A stretch of 64,000 nucleotides of DNA, from NCBI RefSeq assembly GCF_002549795.1, contig NZ_CP021435.1, positions 496,001-560,000 of the forward strand, given 5' to 3'. The DNA is from Halomonas beimenensis. Its GTDB lineage: Bacteria > Pseudomonadota > Gammaproteobacteria > Pseudomonadales > Halomonadaceae. A program made the translations under genes and the position numbers. Every line of letters begins with the position of its first letter. Positions within the stretch are counted from its first letter, which is position 1. The notes beneath the pieces are model-generated. The model was not told where the DNA came from, ran no database searches, and saw only the letters and a list, made by a program, of their open reading frames with translations. Positions 1 to 17,045 of this stretch are shown one piece after another.

Positions 1-603
1 GCCCGGGCCGGGGTGCTCGAAGGCTATCGGGCGACCCTGCCCTGGACGCGCTTCGAGGCCTTCGCCCGCGACTATCCGCGGGTGCGGCTCTCCCAGCAGC
101 TGTTCGAGATCGACCGCGACCGCCTGACCTGCGGCGGCGGCACCGCGGCCATGGACATGATGATGACGCTGATCGGCAGCCAGCACGGGGCCGAGCTGGC
201 CGAGCGCATCTCCGAGCACTTCGTGCTCGAGCGGATCCGCATGGGCGACGAGCCCCAGCAGGTGCCCCTGCGCACGCGGCTCGGCAACGCCCCCCAGAGC
301 CTGGTGGACGCCGTGGCGCTGATGGAGTCCAACATCGAGGAGCCCCTGACCACCCACGAGCTGGCCGCGCACCTGGGGATCTCCCGGCGCCAGCTCGAGC
401 GCCTGTTCAAGAAGTACCTCCAGGCGGTGCCCAGCCGGTACTACCTCAACCTGCGCCTGCAGCAGGCCAGGAAGCTGCTGCGCGAGAGCGACCGCCCCGC
501 CGGCGAGATCGCCCTGCAGACCGGCTTCTCCTCGGCGGCGCATTTCTCCACCGCCTACCGCAACCACTTCGGCATCACGCCCCGGGAGGAGCGGCTGGGC
601 TGA
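1..603 (+). CDS. GlxA/ArgR-type AraC-family transcriptional regulator (5' end missing)
   Basis: C-terminal ~200 residues of a regulator; the reading frame is open to the window edge, so the start lies upstream. The first ~90 residues resemble the end of the DJ-1/PfpI-like sensor domain (TCGGGTAAMDMMM). Residues ~100-195 form an AraC-type double helix-turn-helix (ISRRQLERLFKKYL, then GFSSAAHFSTAYRNHFG). In Pseudomonas the AraC-type ArgR of this subfamily activates the aru/ast arginine-catabolic operon. The position upstream of astC, with one opposite-strand gene between, makes the same role likely here. Another GlxA-type regulator such as CdhR remains possible. Confidence 0.8.
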   Translation, partial: ARAGVLEGYRATLPWTRFEAFARDYPRVRLSQQLFEIDRDRLTCGGGTAAMDMMMTLIGSQHGAELAERISEHFVLERIRMGDEPQQVPLRTRLGNAPQSLVDAVALMESNIEEPLTTHELAAHLGISRRQLERLFKKYLQAVPSRYYLNLRLQQARKLLRESDRPAGEIALQTGFSSAAHFSTAYRNHFGITPREERLG

Positions 604-610
604 GCCCGGC

Positions 611-2639
<2,029 letters not shown>

Positions 2640-2689
2640 GTCGCGGCCACGCCATGCGAGATCCTGAATCATCCGCGGGAGGCCACGCC

Positions 2690-3760
2690 ATGCTGGTCGT
2701 ACGTCCCACCCGGCCGGCGGACCTGCCGGCCCTGGAGCGGCTGGCGGGCAGCGCCACGCCGCGTCTGACCAACCTGCCGGCCCACCGGGACCGCCTGGAG
2801 GAGCGCATCGCGCGCTCCCAGCGGGCCTTCGAGGCCGAGGTGGAGTTTCCCGGCGACGAGCACTACACCTTCGTGCTCGAGGACCTGGAGCGCGGCGAGG
2901 TGGTGGGCACCGCCGAGGTGCGCGCCCAGGCCGGCGCCCGGGAGGCCTACTACACCTACCGGCAGGAGACCCTGATCCACGCCTCGCAGCAGCTCGACGT
3001 GCGCCGCGAGGTGCAGACCCTGTCGCTGTCCCACGAGGTGTCCGAGGCGAGCCTGCTGTGCGCCTACTCCCTGGACCCCCGCTACAGGGGCACCAGCGCC
3101 GAGAGCCTGCTGCGCCGGGCCCGGCTGATGTTCATCGCCCAGTATCCGGAGCGCTTCGCCGAGATCCTGGCCATGGCCTTTCCCGGCTTCCTGGACGAGG
3201 ACGGCCAGTCGCCGTTCTGGAACAGCGTGGGGCGCCACTTCTTCGTGCGCGACTACCAGGAGATCAACTACATCGCCGGGGTGCGCTCGAAGAGCTTCAT
3301 CGCCGAGGTGATGCCCCAGTTCCCGCTGTACCTGGCGCTGCTCACGCCCCAGGCCCGGGCCGCCATCGGCCGCGAGCATCCGGATCACGAGTCGGCCATG
3401 AGCGAGATGCTGGCCGAGGGCTTCCTGCGCTCGCGCCACGTCGACATCTTCGACGCCGGGCCGGTGATCAAGGGGGAGCGGGAGCGGCTGCAGAGCTTCC
3501 GCCGCGCCGCCTGGCACCCGGTACGCATCCGTCCGGCCCACTCGCTGCCGGATGCCGAGCCGGCGCTGGTGGCCAACCAGCGGCTCCGCGACTTCCGCTG
3601 CGTGGTGGCGCGCTACGCGCTCTCGCCCACCGGCCAGCTGATGCTCTCGCCCGAGCACGCCGAGCAGCTCGGCGTCGAGGAGGGGCGCGCCGTGCTGGCC
3701 GCCCCGCTCGCCCTGCCGGGCGACGAGCATGACCCGGGCTACGACGAGGGAGAGTTGTAA
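2690..3760 (+). CDS. aruF: Arginine N-succinyltransferase, alpha subunit (AruF)
   Basis: 356-residue member of the AstA family, which transfers succinyl from succinyl-CoA to arginine, the first AST step. It begins MLVVRPTRPADLPAL and keeps family blocks such as LDPRYRGTSAESLL, SPFWNSVGRHFF and KSFIAEVMPQFPLY. GCGGGAGG lies 7 nt before the ATG at 2690; an in-frame ATG at 2654 is possible but lacks a good ribosome site. A second, diverged copy follows at once. In Pseudomonas such neighbours, AruF and AruG, form one heteromeric enzyme. The stop TAA shares its last A with the next ATG (TAATG), indicating coupling. Confidence 0.92.
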   Translation: MLVVRPTRPADLPALERLAGSATPRLTNLPAHRDRLEERIARSQRAFEAEVEFPGDEHYTFVLEDLERGEVVGTAEVRAQAGAREAYYTYRQETLIHASQQLDVRREVQTLSLSHEVSEASLLCAYSLDPRYRGTSAESLLRRARLMFIAQYPERFAEILAMAFPGFLDEDGQSPFWNSVGRHFFVRDYQEINYIAGVRSKSFIAEVMPQFPLYLALLTPQARAAIGREHPDHESAMSEMLAEGFLRSRHVDIFDAGPVIKGERERLQSFRRAAWHPVRIRPAHSLPDAEPALVANQRLRDFRCVVARYALSPTGQLMLSPEHAEQLGVEEGRAVLAAPLALPGDEHDPGYDEGEL

Positions 3761-4805
3761 TGCGCATCCGACCCATTGCCCCGTCCGACCTGGACGAGCT
3801 GCAGGCCCTGGCCCGGGAGACCGGCGTGGGCTTCACCTCGCTGCCCGACAACCGCGACTTCCTGGCCGGCAAGATCGACACCGCGGTGAGCGCCTTCGGG
3901 CAGCAGACTCCGGTGGACCAGCGCCTCTACTTCTTCGTCCTCGAGGACGAGGACAACGGACGCCTGGCCGGCTGCTGCGCCATCGAGGGCCAGGTGGGCC
4001 GCGAGGTGCCCTTCTACCACTACCGGGTGGGCACCCTGGCCCACTCCTCGGTGCAGCTCGACCTGCATCGCACCATCGACACCCTCTTCCTGAGCTCGGA
4101 CCACACCGGCGACGCCGAGGTGGCCTCGCTGTTCCTGCGCCCCGAGTACCGGGGGCGCGATCGCCGCCACGAGCGCAACGGCGCCCTGCTGTCCATGATG
4201 CGCTGGCTGTTCATGGCCGAGTTCCGCGACAGCTTCCCCGAGAAGGTGCTGGCGGAGATGCGCGGGGTCTTCGACGCCGAGGGCAAGAGCCCCTTCTGGG
4301 AGTGCCTGGGCAGCCACTTCTTCCCCATGGACTTCAATGAAGCGGACAGGCTCACCGGATTAGGCCAAAAAAGCTTTATCGGCGAACTGATGCCCAAGTT
4401 CCCGATCTACACCCCCTTCCTCTCCGAGGAGGCGCGGGCCTGCATCGGCCAGGTGCACGAGCACACCCGACCGGCCCTGGCGATGCTCAAGAAGGAAGGC
4501 CTGCGCTGGGAGGGATTCATCGACATCTTCGACGGTGGCCCCACCGTGGAAGCCTATATCGACGACGTGCGCGGCGTGCGTCTGTCGCGGACCTGCCGGG
4601 TGGAGGTCAAGGCCGGCGAGCCGGCCCAGGCCGAGCGCCCTCGCTGGCTGGCCGCCACCACCTCCATGAGCGGCTTCCGCGCCGCCTGGCTGGGCCGTGG
4701 CCCCGACGATGACGGCGTGGTGACCCTGAGCGAGGCCGAGGCGTCTCGCCTCGAGGTGAGCTCCGGCGACACCCTGCGCATTCTGGATACCGACGAGGAG
4801 GCGTG

Positions 4806-4806
<1 letters not shown>
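3760..4806 (+). CDS. aruG: Arginine N-succinyltransferase, beta subunit (AruG/AstA)
   Basis: 348-residue AstA-family protein, paralogue of the preceding gene. Shared blocks include MRIRPIAPSDLDEL at the N-terminus, LRPEYRGRDRRHERNGALL, SPFWECLGSHFFPMDF and GQKSFIGELMPKFPIY. It keeps the more canonical AstA sequence of the two and probably carries or completes the active site of an AruF-AruG heteromer. It starts inside the aruF stop codon and its own TGA overlaps the astD ATG (TGATG at 4804-4808), so the three genes are almost certainly co-translated. Confidence 0.92.
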
Positions 4807-7627
<2,821 letters not shown>

Positions 7628-7656
7628 TGGAGCTCGAGCCCTGATGCTCTCTCGTT

Positions 7657-7682
7657 GCCCCGCCGTCGGCGGGGCTTTTTTT
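7657..7682 (+). terminator. Rho-independent terminator of the ast operon
   Basis: Perfect 8-bp stem GCCCCGCC / GGCGGGGC with a GTC loop, followed by seven T. It lies 30 bp after the astB stop. Confidence 0.92.
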
Positions 7683-7741
7683 GTCGGGCCGGGCGGGTAT
7701 GCTGTGAAGCCTTCGCCCATCCCACGCCCATGGAGGCCACC

Positions 7742-8662
<921 letters not shown>

Positions 8663-8663
8663 G

Positions 8664-9782
8664 ATGGCATCGGCGGGGCCCGAGGCGGCCTATCGCGAGG
8701 CCCTCGAGCAGCAGGGATTCGTCGACGATGCCGCCCAGTGGCGCTTCGCCGAGGCCCTGGAGGCGACCCACCGGTCCCTGGCGCGCGGTGACACCGCGGC
8801 CCCCGGCGTCTACCTCTGGGGATCGGTCGGGCGCGGCAAGACCTGGCTGATGGATCGCTTCCACCGGTCGCTGACGGTGCCGGCGAGGCGACAGCACTTC
8901 CATCACTTCATGCGCTGGGTCCATCGGCGCCAGTTCCAGCTCGCCGGCACGCCCGATCCCCTGCAGGCCCTGGCGACCGAACTCGCCGCGGAGGTGCGGG
9001 TGCTGTGTCTCGACGAACTGTTCGTCAACGACATCGCCGACGCCATGCTGCTGGGGCGCCTGTTCGACGTCCTGTTCGAGCGGGGCCTGGTGCTGGTGGT
9101 CACCTCCAACCAGGCGCCGGAGCAGCTCTACGCCGACGGCTTCAACCGGGAGCGCTTCCTGCCGGCGATCGCGGCCATCCTCCACCATCTGGGCGTGGTG
9201 CACCTGGACGGCGATCGAGACCACCGTCGTCACCCCGGGAAGGGCCACCGACGCTACTGGGTGCGCGAACCGGGGCAGGCCTCCCTTCTGGGCGAGGTCT
9301 TCGCGCGGCTCAGCGACGGGCGGCCCCGGGCGACCACGCCCGTCGAGCTGGGGCACCGGCCGATCCCCGTGGAGGCGCGAAGCGACGAGGTGCTGTGGTG
9401 CCGCTTCGCGGCCCTGTGCGAGGCGCCCCTGTCGGCGCTGGACTTCATCGATCTCTGCGACCGGTTTCGCCATGTCCTGCTGGGAGAGGTGCCGCGCCTC
9501 GACGGCGGGCCGACCCTCGCTGGCATCGCCCGGGGCACCGAGGACGCCAGCGCCCGGGTTGCGGCCGGCGATCGGGAGCTGCCCGCGCTGACCCGCCAGG
9601 ACGACGCCGTGCGACGCTTCATCGCCCTGGTCGACGAGTGCCATGACCGGGGCGTACCGCTCCATCTCGAGGCGGCGGTACCGCTCGAGGCCCTCTACCG
9701 GGAAGGTCACCTGGCCTTTCCCTTCCGGCGCACCCTGAGCCGGCTGCGGGAGATGCAGCTGGCGCGCTTCGGGGTCGGCTAG
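8664..9782 (+). CDS. zapE: Cell division protein ZapE / AFG1-like ATPase
   Basis: 372-residue P-loop ATPase, the usual ZapE length. Walker A is WGSVGRGKTWLMDRF near residue 55, Walker B VLCLDELFVNDIADAMLL near residue 115, and a sensor segment reads LVVTSNQAPEQLYADGF. The family hydrolyses ATP and affects the FtsZ ring under stress in E. coli; mitochondrial AFG1 relatives act in protein quality control. The start is one base after the DUF808 stop. No divisome gene lies nearby, so this may be a second, diverged AFG1-type copy. Confidence 0.85.
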   Translation: MASAGPEAAYREALEQQGFVDDAAQWRFAEALEATHRSLARGDTAAPGVYLWGSVGRGKTWLMDRFHRSLTVPARRQHFHHFMRWVHRRQFQLAGTPDPLQALATELAAEVRVLCLDELFVNDIADAMLLGRLFDVLFERGLVLVVTSNQAPEQLYADGFNRERFLPAIAAILHHLGVVHLDGDRDHRRHPGKGHRRYWVREPGQASLLGEVFARLSDGRPRATTPVELGHRPIPVEARSDEVLWCRFAALCEAPLSALDFIDLCDRFRHVLLGEVPRLDGGPTLAGIARGTEDASARVAAGDRELPALTRQDDAVRRFIALVDECHDRGVPLHLEAAVPLEALYREGHLAFPFRRTLSRLREMQLARFGVG

Positions 9783-9844
9783 CCACCACGCCCGGCCCTC
9801 CGCCGGACGCGACCCGGCTGTCTTCCTACGCCCTGGCCTTACGC

Positions 9845-9872
9845 CGCCTCCTCCCCGCGGGGGGAGGAGGCG
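9845..9872 (+). promoter_or_regulatory. Inverted pair of MalT boxes upstream of malE
   Basis: A 12-bp perfect inverted repeat, CGCCTCCTCCCC / GGGGAGGAGGCG, with a 4-nt spacer. Each arm contains GGGGAGGAGG (minus strand 9847-9856, plus strand 9861-9870), an exact match to the enterobacterial MalT consensus GGGGA(T/G)GAGG. It lies 107 bp before the malE start with no T-run after it, so it is more likely an activator site than a terminator. malT is in the same window. Confidence 0.65.
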
Positions 9873-9977
9873 GGCCGGTGGGCGATTGGCGACCCTTGTC
9901 GCGGCGAGAGCTCGCCGCCTGCCGGGGCGAGCCTTCCCTTCGACAGACGACACCTCACAACAACAAAGGGGCTCGAC

Positions 9978-11174
9978 ATGACACGACGCCACGCCTTCCT
10001 CACTCCGCTGCTTGCTGCCGCCCTGGGCGCGGGCGCCGCCCTGCCGGCGATGGCCTTCGACGACGACCGCCTGACCATCTGGGCGGGCGACACCAAGGGC
10101 CCCGAGGGCATCCGCGAAGTCGCCGAGCGCTTCACCGCCGACACCGGCATCGCCGTCGACATCGTCCACCCCGACAATATCACCGATCGCTTCCAGCAGG
10201 CCGCCGGCAGCGGCCAGGGGCCGGACATCGTGATCTGGGCCCATGACCGCATGGGCGAGTGGGCCCAGAGCGGGCTGCTCAAGGCCGTCGCGCCCACCGA
10301 TGCCTACCGCGAGCACTACTTCGACTTCACCTGGGAGGCGGTGGTCTGGAACGGCGAGACCTACGGCTATCCCATCTCGGTGGAGTCGCTGGGCCTGATC
10401 TACAACAAGGCCCTGGTGGAGACGCCGCCCGAGAGTTTCGCCGAGCTGGCCGAGCTCGATGCCGAACTCCGGGAAGCGGGCAAGAAGGCGATCCTCTTCG
10501 ACTACGGCGAGCCTTACTTCGGCTGGACGCTGCTGGCGGCCAACGGCGGCTACCCCTTCCGGCGTACCGAGAACGGCTACGACGTCGCTGACATCGGCGT
10601 CAACAACGCCGGGGCGGTGGCGGGGGCCGAGCGCCTGCGCGAGCTGATCGAGAGCGGCGTGCTGCCCGAGGGCACCGATTACAGCGTGATGGACACCCGC
10701 TTCAACCGCGGCGAGGTGGCCGCCATGATCAGCGGCCCCTGGGCCTGGAGCAACCTGGACAAGAGCGGCATCGACTATGGCGTGACCCTGCTGCCTCGGG
10801 TCGGTCACGAACGGGCCAAGCCGCTGTTCGGGGTGACGACGGCGATGATCAACTCGGCCTCGCCCAACGACTTCCTGGCCACCGAGTTCCTCGAGCGCTA
10901 CCTGCTCAGCGAGGAAGGCCTGCGCACCTTCAATAGCGACGGCTCGCTGGGGGCCGTGGCCCACAAGGCCTACCAGCAGGAGCTGGCGTCCGATCCGCGG
11001 ATCGCCGCCACCCTGGAGAATGCCTCCATCGGCGACCCGATGCCCAATATCCCCGAGATGGGCGCCTTCTGGTCGGCCATGGAGCCGGCCCTGCAGAACA
11101 TTGGCAGCGGCCGCCAGGCCCCGCAGGCGGCGCTCGATGCCGCCGCCGAGCGCATTCGCACCGCCATCCAGTAA
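9978..11174 (+). CDS. malE: Maltose/maltodextrin ABC transporter substrate-binding protein MalE
   Basis: 398-residue periplasmic binding protein. The Sec signal peptide runs to about residue 28 ([20 protein letters not shown], AxA cut before FDD). The mature protein starts [17 protein letters not shown], close to the MalE pattern, and keeps [35 protein letters not shown] and [18 protein letters not shown]. It delivers maltose and maltodextrins to MalFGK2. It is first in malEFG, 107 bp after the MalT boxes, and a stem-loop separates it from malF. Confidence 0.93.
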   Translation: MTRRHAFLTPLLAAALGAGAALPAMAFDDDRLTIWAGDTKGPEGIREVAERFTADTGIAVDIVHPDNITDRFQQAAGSGQGPDIVIWAHDRMGEWAQSGLLKAVAPTDAYREHYFDFTWEAVVWNGETYGYPISVESLGLIYNKALVETPPESFAELAELDAELREAGKKAILFDYGEPYFGWTLLAANGGYPFRRTENGYDVADIGVNNAGAVAGAERLRELIESGVLPEGTDYSVMDTRFNRGEVAAMISGPWAWSNLDKSGIDYGVTLLPRVGHERAKPLFGVTTAMINSASPNDFLATEFLERYLLSEEGLRTFNSDGSLGAVAHKAYQQELASDPRIAATLENASIGDPMPNIPEMGAFWSAMEPALQNIGSGRQAPQAALDAAAERIRTAIQ

Positions 11175-11201
11175 CCCCATCGCCGCACCCGGTGCCACCG
11201 G

Positions 11202-11220
11202 CCGTGCCGTTGAGGCACGG
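11202..11220 (+). other. malE-malF intercistronic stem-loop
   Basis: CCGTGCC / GGCACGG, 7-bp stem with a GTTGA loop and no T-run, placed between the malE stop and the malF ribosome site. Such structures often protect the binding-protein message or reduce read-through into the permease genes. Confidence 0.45.
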
Positions 11221-11245
11221 TCGATGGCCCGGGGAGGGACTCGCC

Positions 11246-12817
11246 ATGTACACGACCAATGCGTCGCGCGGCCTGCCGCGCCATCGTTCCCGCTACCCCG
11301 CCGAGCGCTACACCCGCTGGGCCCTGCGCGCCCTGACGGTGGCGCTGGTGCTCGCCACCCTGTGGCTGGTGGTGGCCTTCCACCTGCGCGGCCAGTGGAT
11401 GTTCGCGCTGCTGTTCCTGGTACTGGGCACCTCGCTGGCGATCGTCTTCGGCAAGCGCCAGTTGATGAGCCACCGCTACATCTTCCCGGCGCTCGCCGGG
11501 ATGGGCGTGTTCGTGATCTTTCCGCTGCTCTATACCTTCGGCATCAGCTTCAGCAACTACAGCTCGAGCAACCTGCTCAGCGAGGAGCGGGTCCGAGCCC
11601 AGTTCCTCGAGCAGACCTATCAGGCCGAGGGCCAGGCCTTCGACTTCCGGCTGTACCACGACGGCGGCCAGACGCGGCTCTACCTCGAGGCCCCGGGAGC
11701 CGGGCTGGAAGGGGCGCGGCGCCTGGTCTCGGTGCCGCTGGCCGAGGCTGGCGACGGGGAGCCGCTGGCGGTGCGGCCGGCCGAGGCAGCGCCGGCCGGC
11801 GAGGCGCTGGGCCTGCGCGAGGTGATCGCCCGGCGCGATGTCCTCGAGGAGCTGACCCTGGTGACGCCCGACGGCACCGAGCTGCGCATGGCCGGCCTGC
11901 GTCGCTTCGCGCCGATGCTGTCGCGCTTCGAGGCGAACCCCGACGGCAGCCTCACCGACCGGCGCGACGGCGGCATCCTGACGCCGAACCACGAGACCGG
12001 CTTCTTCGTCACCGCGGCCGGCGAGCGCCTCACCCCCGGCTGGCCGGTGGCGGTGGGCCTGGACAACTACACCAAGATCTTCACCGACCCCGATATCCGC
12101 GGGCCCTTCCTGCAGATCTTCGTCTGGACCTTCGTCTTCGCCGGGTTGACGGTAGCCTTCACCCTGGCGGTGGGCTTCGTGCTGGCGTCGCTGCTGCAGT
12201 GGGAGCAGCTGCGCGGCAAGGCCGTCTATCGCACCCTGCTGATCCTGCCCTATGCGGTGCCGGCCTTCATCTCGATCCTGATCTTCAAGGGGATGTTCAA
12301 CCAGCACTACGGCGAGATCAATCTGATCCTCGAGAACGTCTTCGGCATCAGCCCCGACTGGTTCACCGACCCGGCACTGGCGCGCACCATGCTGGTGGTC
12401 GTCAACACCTGGCTGGGCTATCCGTACATGCTGCTGCTGTGCATGGGGCTGATCCAGTCGATCCCCCGCGACCTCTACGAGGCCTCGGCGGTGGACGGCG
12501 GCGGGCCGCTGACCAACATGTTCAGGATCACCCTGCCGCTGATCCTCAAGCCGCTGACGCCGCTGCTGATCGCCGCCTTCGCCTTCAACTTCAACAACTT
12601 CGTGCTGATCGCCCTGCTCACCGGCGGCAAGCCGGACATCCTCGGGGCGAGCACCCCGGCGGGCACCACCGACCTGCTGGTCAGCTACACCTATCGCATC
12701 GCCTTCCAGGATGCCGGCCAGAACTTCGGCCTGGCGGCGGCCATCGCCACCCTGATCTTCCTGCTGGTGGTGGGGTTGTCGCTGCTCAATCTGCGGCTTT
12801 CCAAGGTCAAGGTCTGA
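11246..12817 (+). CDS. malF: Maltose ABC transporter permease MalF
   Basis: 523-residue inner-membrane permease, similar to E. coli MalF (514). Several membrane helices precede a large periplasmic P2-like domain (about residues 110-270, starting near [20 protein letters not shown]). The binding-protein-dependent transport core follows, with the EAA loop [20 protein letters not shown] that docks on MalK. ATG 11246 follows GGGGAGGGA. An in-frame GTG at 11192 is less likely because the intervening residues are not MalF-like. It pairs with MalG downstream. Confidence 0.92.
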   Translation: MYTTNASRGLPRHRSRYPAERYTRWALRALTVALVLATLWLVVAFHLRGQWMFALLFLVLGTSLAIVFGKRQLMSHRYIFPALAGMGVFVIFPLLYTFGISFSNYSSSNLLSEERVRAQFLEQTYQAEGQAFDFRLYHDGGQTRLYLEAPGAGLEGARRLVSVPLAEAGDGEPLAVRPAEAAPAGEALGLREVIARRDVLEELTLVTPDGTELRMAGLRRFAPMLSRFEANPDGSLTDRRDGGILTPNHETGFFVTAAGERLTPGWPVAVGLDNYTKIFTDPDIRGPFLQIFVWTFVFAGLTVAFTLAVGFVLASLLQWEQLRGKAVYRTLLILPYAVPAFISILIFKGMFNQHYGEINLILENVFGISPDWFTDPALARTMLVVVNTWLGYPYMLLLCMGLIQSIPRDLYEASAVDGGGPLTNMFRITLPLILKPLTPLLIAAFAFNFNNFVLIALLTGGKPDILGASTPAGTTDLLVSYTYRIAFQDAGQNFGLAAAIATLIFLLVVGLSLLNLRLSKVKV

Positions 12818-12828
12818 GGAGCTTCATC

Positions 12829-13719
12829 ATGGCAATGGTTCAACCCCGTACGATCCGCGCCCGCAAGCTGGGCGCTCACCTCGCCCTGCTGGGTTTCGTC
12901 AGCCTGGTGGTGTTCCCGCTGCTGCTGGTGATCTCGATCTCCTTCCGCGAGGGCAACTTCGCCACCGGCAGCCTGATCCCCGAGCGCTTCTCGCTGGAAC
13001 ACTGGGCGCTGGCCTTCGGCATCCCCTGGGAGCGCCCCGACGGCAGCGTCGTCCAGCCGCCGTTCCCGGTGCTGCTGTGGCTGTGGAACTCGATCAAGGT
13101 GGCGGTGGTGTCATCGCTGATGATCCTGCTGCTCTCCACCACCAGCGCCTACGCCTTCGCGCGGATGCGTTTCAAGGGCAAGGCGCCGATCCTCAAGGGC
13201 ATGCTGATCTTCCAGATGTTCCCGGCGGTGCTGTCGCTGGTGGCGCTCTATGCGCTGTTCGACCGCCTCGGGCAGCTGGTGCCCTGGCTGGGCATCAACA
13301 CCCACGGCTCGTTGATCCTGGCCTCGCTGGGCGCGGTGGCGCTGCATATCTGGACCATCAAGGGCTACTTCGAGTCCATCGACGGTTCCCTGGAGGAGGC
13401 GGCGGTGGTCGACGGCGCCAGCACCTGGCAGGCCTTCTACCACATCCTGCTGCCGCTGTCGGTGCCGATCCTGATGGTGGTGTTCATCCTCGCCTTCATC
13501 ATGTCGATCATGGAATACCCCATGGCCTCGGTGCTGCTGCTCGACGAGCACAAGCTGACCCTGGCCGTCGGCGCCCAGCAGTACCTGGCCGATCACAACC
13601 AGCGCTGGGGCGACTTCGCCGCCGCGGCGGTGCTCTCCGGGCTGCCCATCACCGTGGCGTTCCTGCTGTGCCAGCGCTGGATCGTGGGTGGCCTCACCTC
13701 GGGGGGCGTCAAGGGCTGA
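12829..13719 (+). CDS. malG: Maltose ABC transporter permease MalG
   Basis: 296-residue permease, equal to E. coli MalG in length. It has six predicted membrane helices, the first being [20 protein letters not shown]. The EAA loop is [20 protein letters not shown], and the C-terminus ends [14 protein letters not shown], which in MalG reaches into the channel. GAGGAG lies 7 nt before the ATG at 12829, 11 bp after malF. The gene is last in malEFG and a terminator follows. Confidence 0.92.
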   Translation: MAMVQPRTIRARKLGAHLALLGFVSLVVFPLLLVISISFREGNFATGSLIPERFSLEHWALAFGIPWERPDGSVVQPPFPVLLWLWNSIKVAVVSSLMILLLSTTSAYAFARMRFKGKAPILKGMLIFQMFPAVLSLVALYALFDRLGQLVPWLGINTHGSLILASLGAVALHIWTIKGYFESIDGSLEEAAVVDGASTWQAFYHILLPLSVPILMVVFILAFIMSIMEYPMASVLLLDEHKLTLAVGAQQYLADHNQRWGDFAAAAVLSGLPITVAFLLCQRWIVGGLTSGGVKG

Positions 13720-13764
13720 GGCCTCTCGATCCCGACTTCCTCGTCCCTTCCGGGACTCTCGTTT

Positions 13765-13791
13765 CCCCGGCCTCGCGCCGGGGTTTTTTTT
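13765..13791 (+). terminator. Rho-independent terminator of malEFG
   Basis: CCCCGGC / GCCGGGG stem (7 bp) with a CTCGC loop followed by eight T, 46 bp after the malG stop. Confidence 0.9.
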
Positions 13792-13799
13792 CGGGACGA

Positions 13800-14003
13800 T
13801 CACGCCTGATTTGCCACCCCAGGTGGCTCGGCGATGACCCGGCCGATATAGGTGGCGATCATGGTGTCCAGATGCGCCCCTCCGCCGTTCTTGTCGACGG
13901 TGATCGCCTGGTCGGATCGGCGGCCGGCCGCGCCCCGGACCGGGTCGTAGCGGTCGTCCTTCACGTCGTCGGCGGAAATCACCCCCGCGGCGATGGGGGG
14001 CAT
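13800..14003 (-). CDS. Small ORF or gene remnant of unknown function
   Basis: A 67-codon frame starting MPPIAAGVISADDVKDD and containing QAITVDKNGGGAHLDTM, then ATYIGRVIAEPPGVANQA at the end. The composition looks protein-like, unlike the arginine-rich shadow frames around it. GGGGAG lies directly before the ATG at 14003. It sits between the convergent malG and malK genes. I do not recognise a family. It could be the 3' remnant of a larger gene, since sequence upstream in another frame (TPHTNLNIAYRG) also looks coding-like. The rest of 13,792-14,174 shows only a hairpin near malK. Confidence 0.3.
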   Translation of the reverse strand: MPPIAAGVISADDVKDDRYDPVRGAAGRRSDQAITVDKNGGGAHLDTMIATYIGRVIAEPPGVANQA

Positions 14004-14124
14004 CGACTCCCCGATATGCGATGTTGAGGTTCGTGTGGGGTGTTTTCCGGCTGGTCGGCATGAGTGAGCTGCCGAAGGAGTGCATGTCCCCGATACTTTA
14101 TCCCTGGCCCATGGCAACGACGAC

Positions 14125-14150
14125 GCCCCGGGCGCGAGGCGCACCGGGGC
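14125..14150 (-). terminator. Hairpin after malK
   Basis: GCCCCGG / CCGGGGC with an inner GCGC-GAG-GCGC stem and one bulged A, 25 bp beyond the malK stop on the minus strand. No T-run follows, so termination here is tentative. Confidence 0.4.
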
Positions 14151-14174
14151 GGGCGGGGCAGGGGAGTCGGTCGT

Positions 14175-15277
<1,103 letters not shown>

Positions 15278-15290
<13 letters not shown>

Positions 15291-16951
15291 GAGGCTTCCT
15301 CCGAATCGGTGGTGCAGCGGGCGAAGGCGATGCCGTAGGCCGGCAGCGCGAGGGTGCCGTCCCGCCAGCTGCCGTTGACCCATGCCGGGGCCTCGGCGAG
15401 GCCCTGGGCCTCTCGCGGCGCCGGCAGCTCGCGTGGCTCACCGGCGAAGTTCAGCGCCACCAGCAGCCGCTGGCCGCGATGGGTACGCTCGAGGCACAGC
15501 ACCTCGTCGCGTACCGGGTGGTAGCGGATCTCGCCCTTGACCAGTGCCGGCTGGGTACGGCGGAAGGCCAGGAAGGCGCGGTAGGCGTTGAGCAGCGAGT
15601 CCGGGTCGGTGTCCTGCTGATCCACGGCCAGGCCGAGGTGGGCGTCGGGCACCGGTAGCCAGGGCGCGGCCCCGGAGAAACCGCCGTGGGGAGCATCGGC
15701 CTTCCACGGCAGGGGCGTGCGGCAGCCGTCGCGACCCTTGTAGGCCGGCCAGAAGGTGATGCCGGCGGGGTCGACCAGTTGCTCGAAGGTCAACTCGGCC
15801 TCGGTCTGGCCCAGCTCCTCGCCCTGGTAGAGGCAGACGCTGCCGCGCTGGGTGAGCAGAAAGGCCAGGTAGAGTCGCAGCCTGGCGGCATCGCCCTCGG
15901 CATCCCAGCGGGTGGCCAGGCGGGTGACGTCGTGGTTGCCCAGCGCCCAGCACGGCCAGCCGTCGCCGATGCGTGCCTCCATGGTGGCGAGCGTCTCGCG
16001 CAGGAAGGCCGGATCATGGCGCTCGCCGAGCAGGTCGAAGGAATAGGCCATGTGCAGGCGCTTGCCGCCCTGGGTGTATTCAGCCATCACCCCCAGCGAG
16101 TCGTCGTCGCCGACCTCGCCGACGCTGGTGGTGCCGGGGTACTCGTCGAGCAGGGCGCGCAGCCGCTCCAGGAAGGCCAGGTTCTCCGGCTGGGTCTTGT
16201 CGTGGAGATGCTGCTGGTAGCCGTAGGGGTTGTCGGGGCGCACGCCGATAAAGCCCTCGGCGATCTCCTCTCTAGGGGGATTATCCCGGAGCTCGCCATG
16301 GGTGCAGAAGTTCACCGCGTCCAGGCGGAAGCCGTCGACGCCGCGCTCCAGCCAGAAGCGCACCTCGCCGAGGATGGCCTCGACCACCTCGGGGTTACGG
16401 AAGTTGAGATCCGGCTGCTCGACCAGGAAATTGTGCAGGTAGTACTGGCAGCGCCGGGTGTCCCACTGCCAGGCACTGCCGCCGAAGATCGCCTGCCAGT
16501 TGGTGGGCGGGGCGCCGTCGGGCCGGGGGTCGGCCCACACGTACCAGTCGGCCCTGGGGTTGTCGCGGCTCGCCCGGCTCTCCTGGAACCAGGCGTGCTG
16601 GTCGGAGGTGTGGGAAAGCACCTGGTCGATGGTGACCTTGAGGCCGCGGGCATGGGCGGCCTCGACCAGGCGGTCGAAGTCATCGAGGGTGCCGAACATC
16701 GGATCGACGTCCCGGTAGTCGCTGACGTCGTAGCCGAAGTCCTTCATCGGCGAGGTGAAGAAGGGCGACAGCCAGATGGCATCGACACCCAGCGAGGCGA
16801 TGTAGTCGAGCTTGTCGATCACCCCCTGGAGGTCGCCGATGCCGTCGCCGTTGGCGTCCAGGAAGCTGCGCGGATAGATCTGGTAGATCACCGCGCCGCG
16901 CCACCAGTCGGCTCCCTGCCGGCCGAGGTACTGGGAAGTGTCTGTGATCAT
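15278..16951 (-). CDS. GH13 alpha-glucosidase (Halomonas H11 HaG-like, subfamily 23)
   Basis: 557-residue cytosolic glycoside hydrolase. It opens WWRGAVIYQIYPRSFLDANG and keeps the GH13 conserved regions DQVLSHTSDQHAWF, GFRLDAVNF (nucleophile Asp), TSVGEVGDD (acid/base Glu) and ALGNHDVTRLA (transition-state Asp). The whole sequence resembles the characterised Halomonas sp. H11 alpha-glucosidase, which cleaves and transglycosylates short alpha-glucosides. It would split imported maltose or maltodextrins to glucose. ATG 16951 is preceded by GAGGA at ~8 nt; the 15-residue upstream extension is Arg-rich and unlikely. It forms an operon with malK. Confidence 0.92.
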
Positions 16952-17045
16952 GAGCCGGGTCCTCGTCATGGACGGGCGTCGGCGGAGGAGCCGCACCCGC
17001 GGGGAATAGCGTCCGGCTCATGGTGGCGGCGGGGTCGGCGGGAGA

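Noticed and set aside
9845..9872. Terminator for zapE
   Set aside because: The stem is strong but no T-run follows, and both arms are exact MalT boxes upstream of malE, which explains it better.
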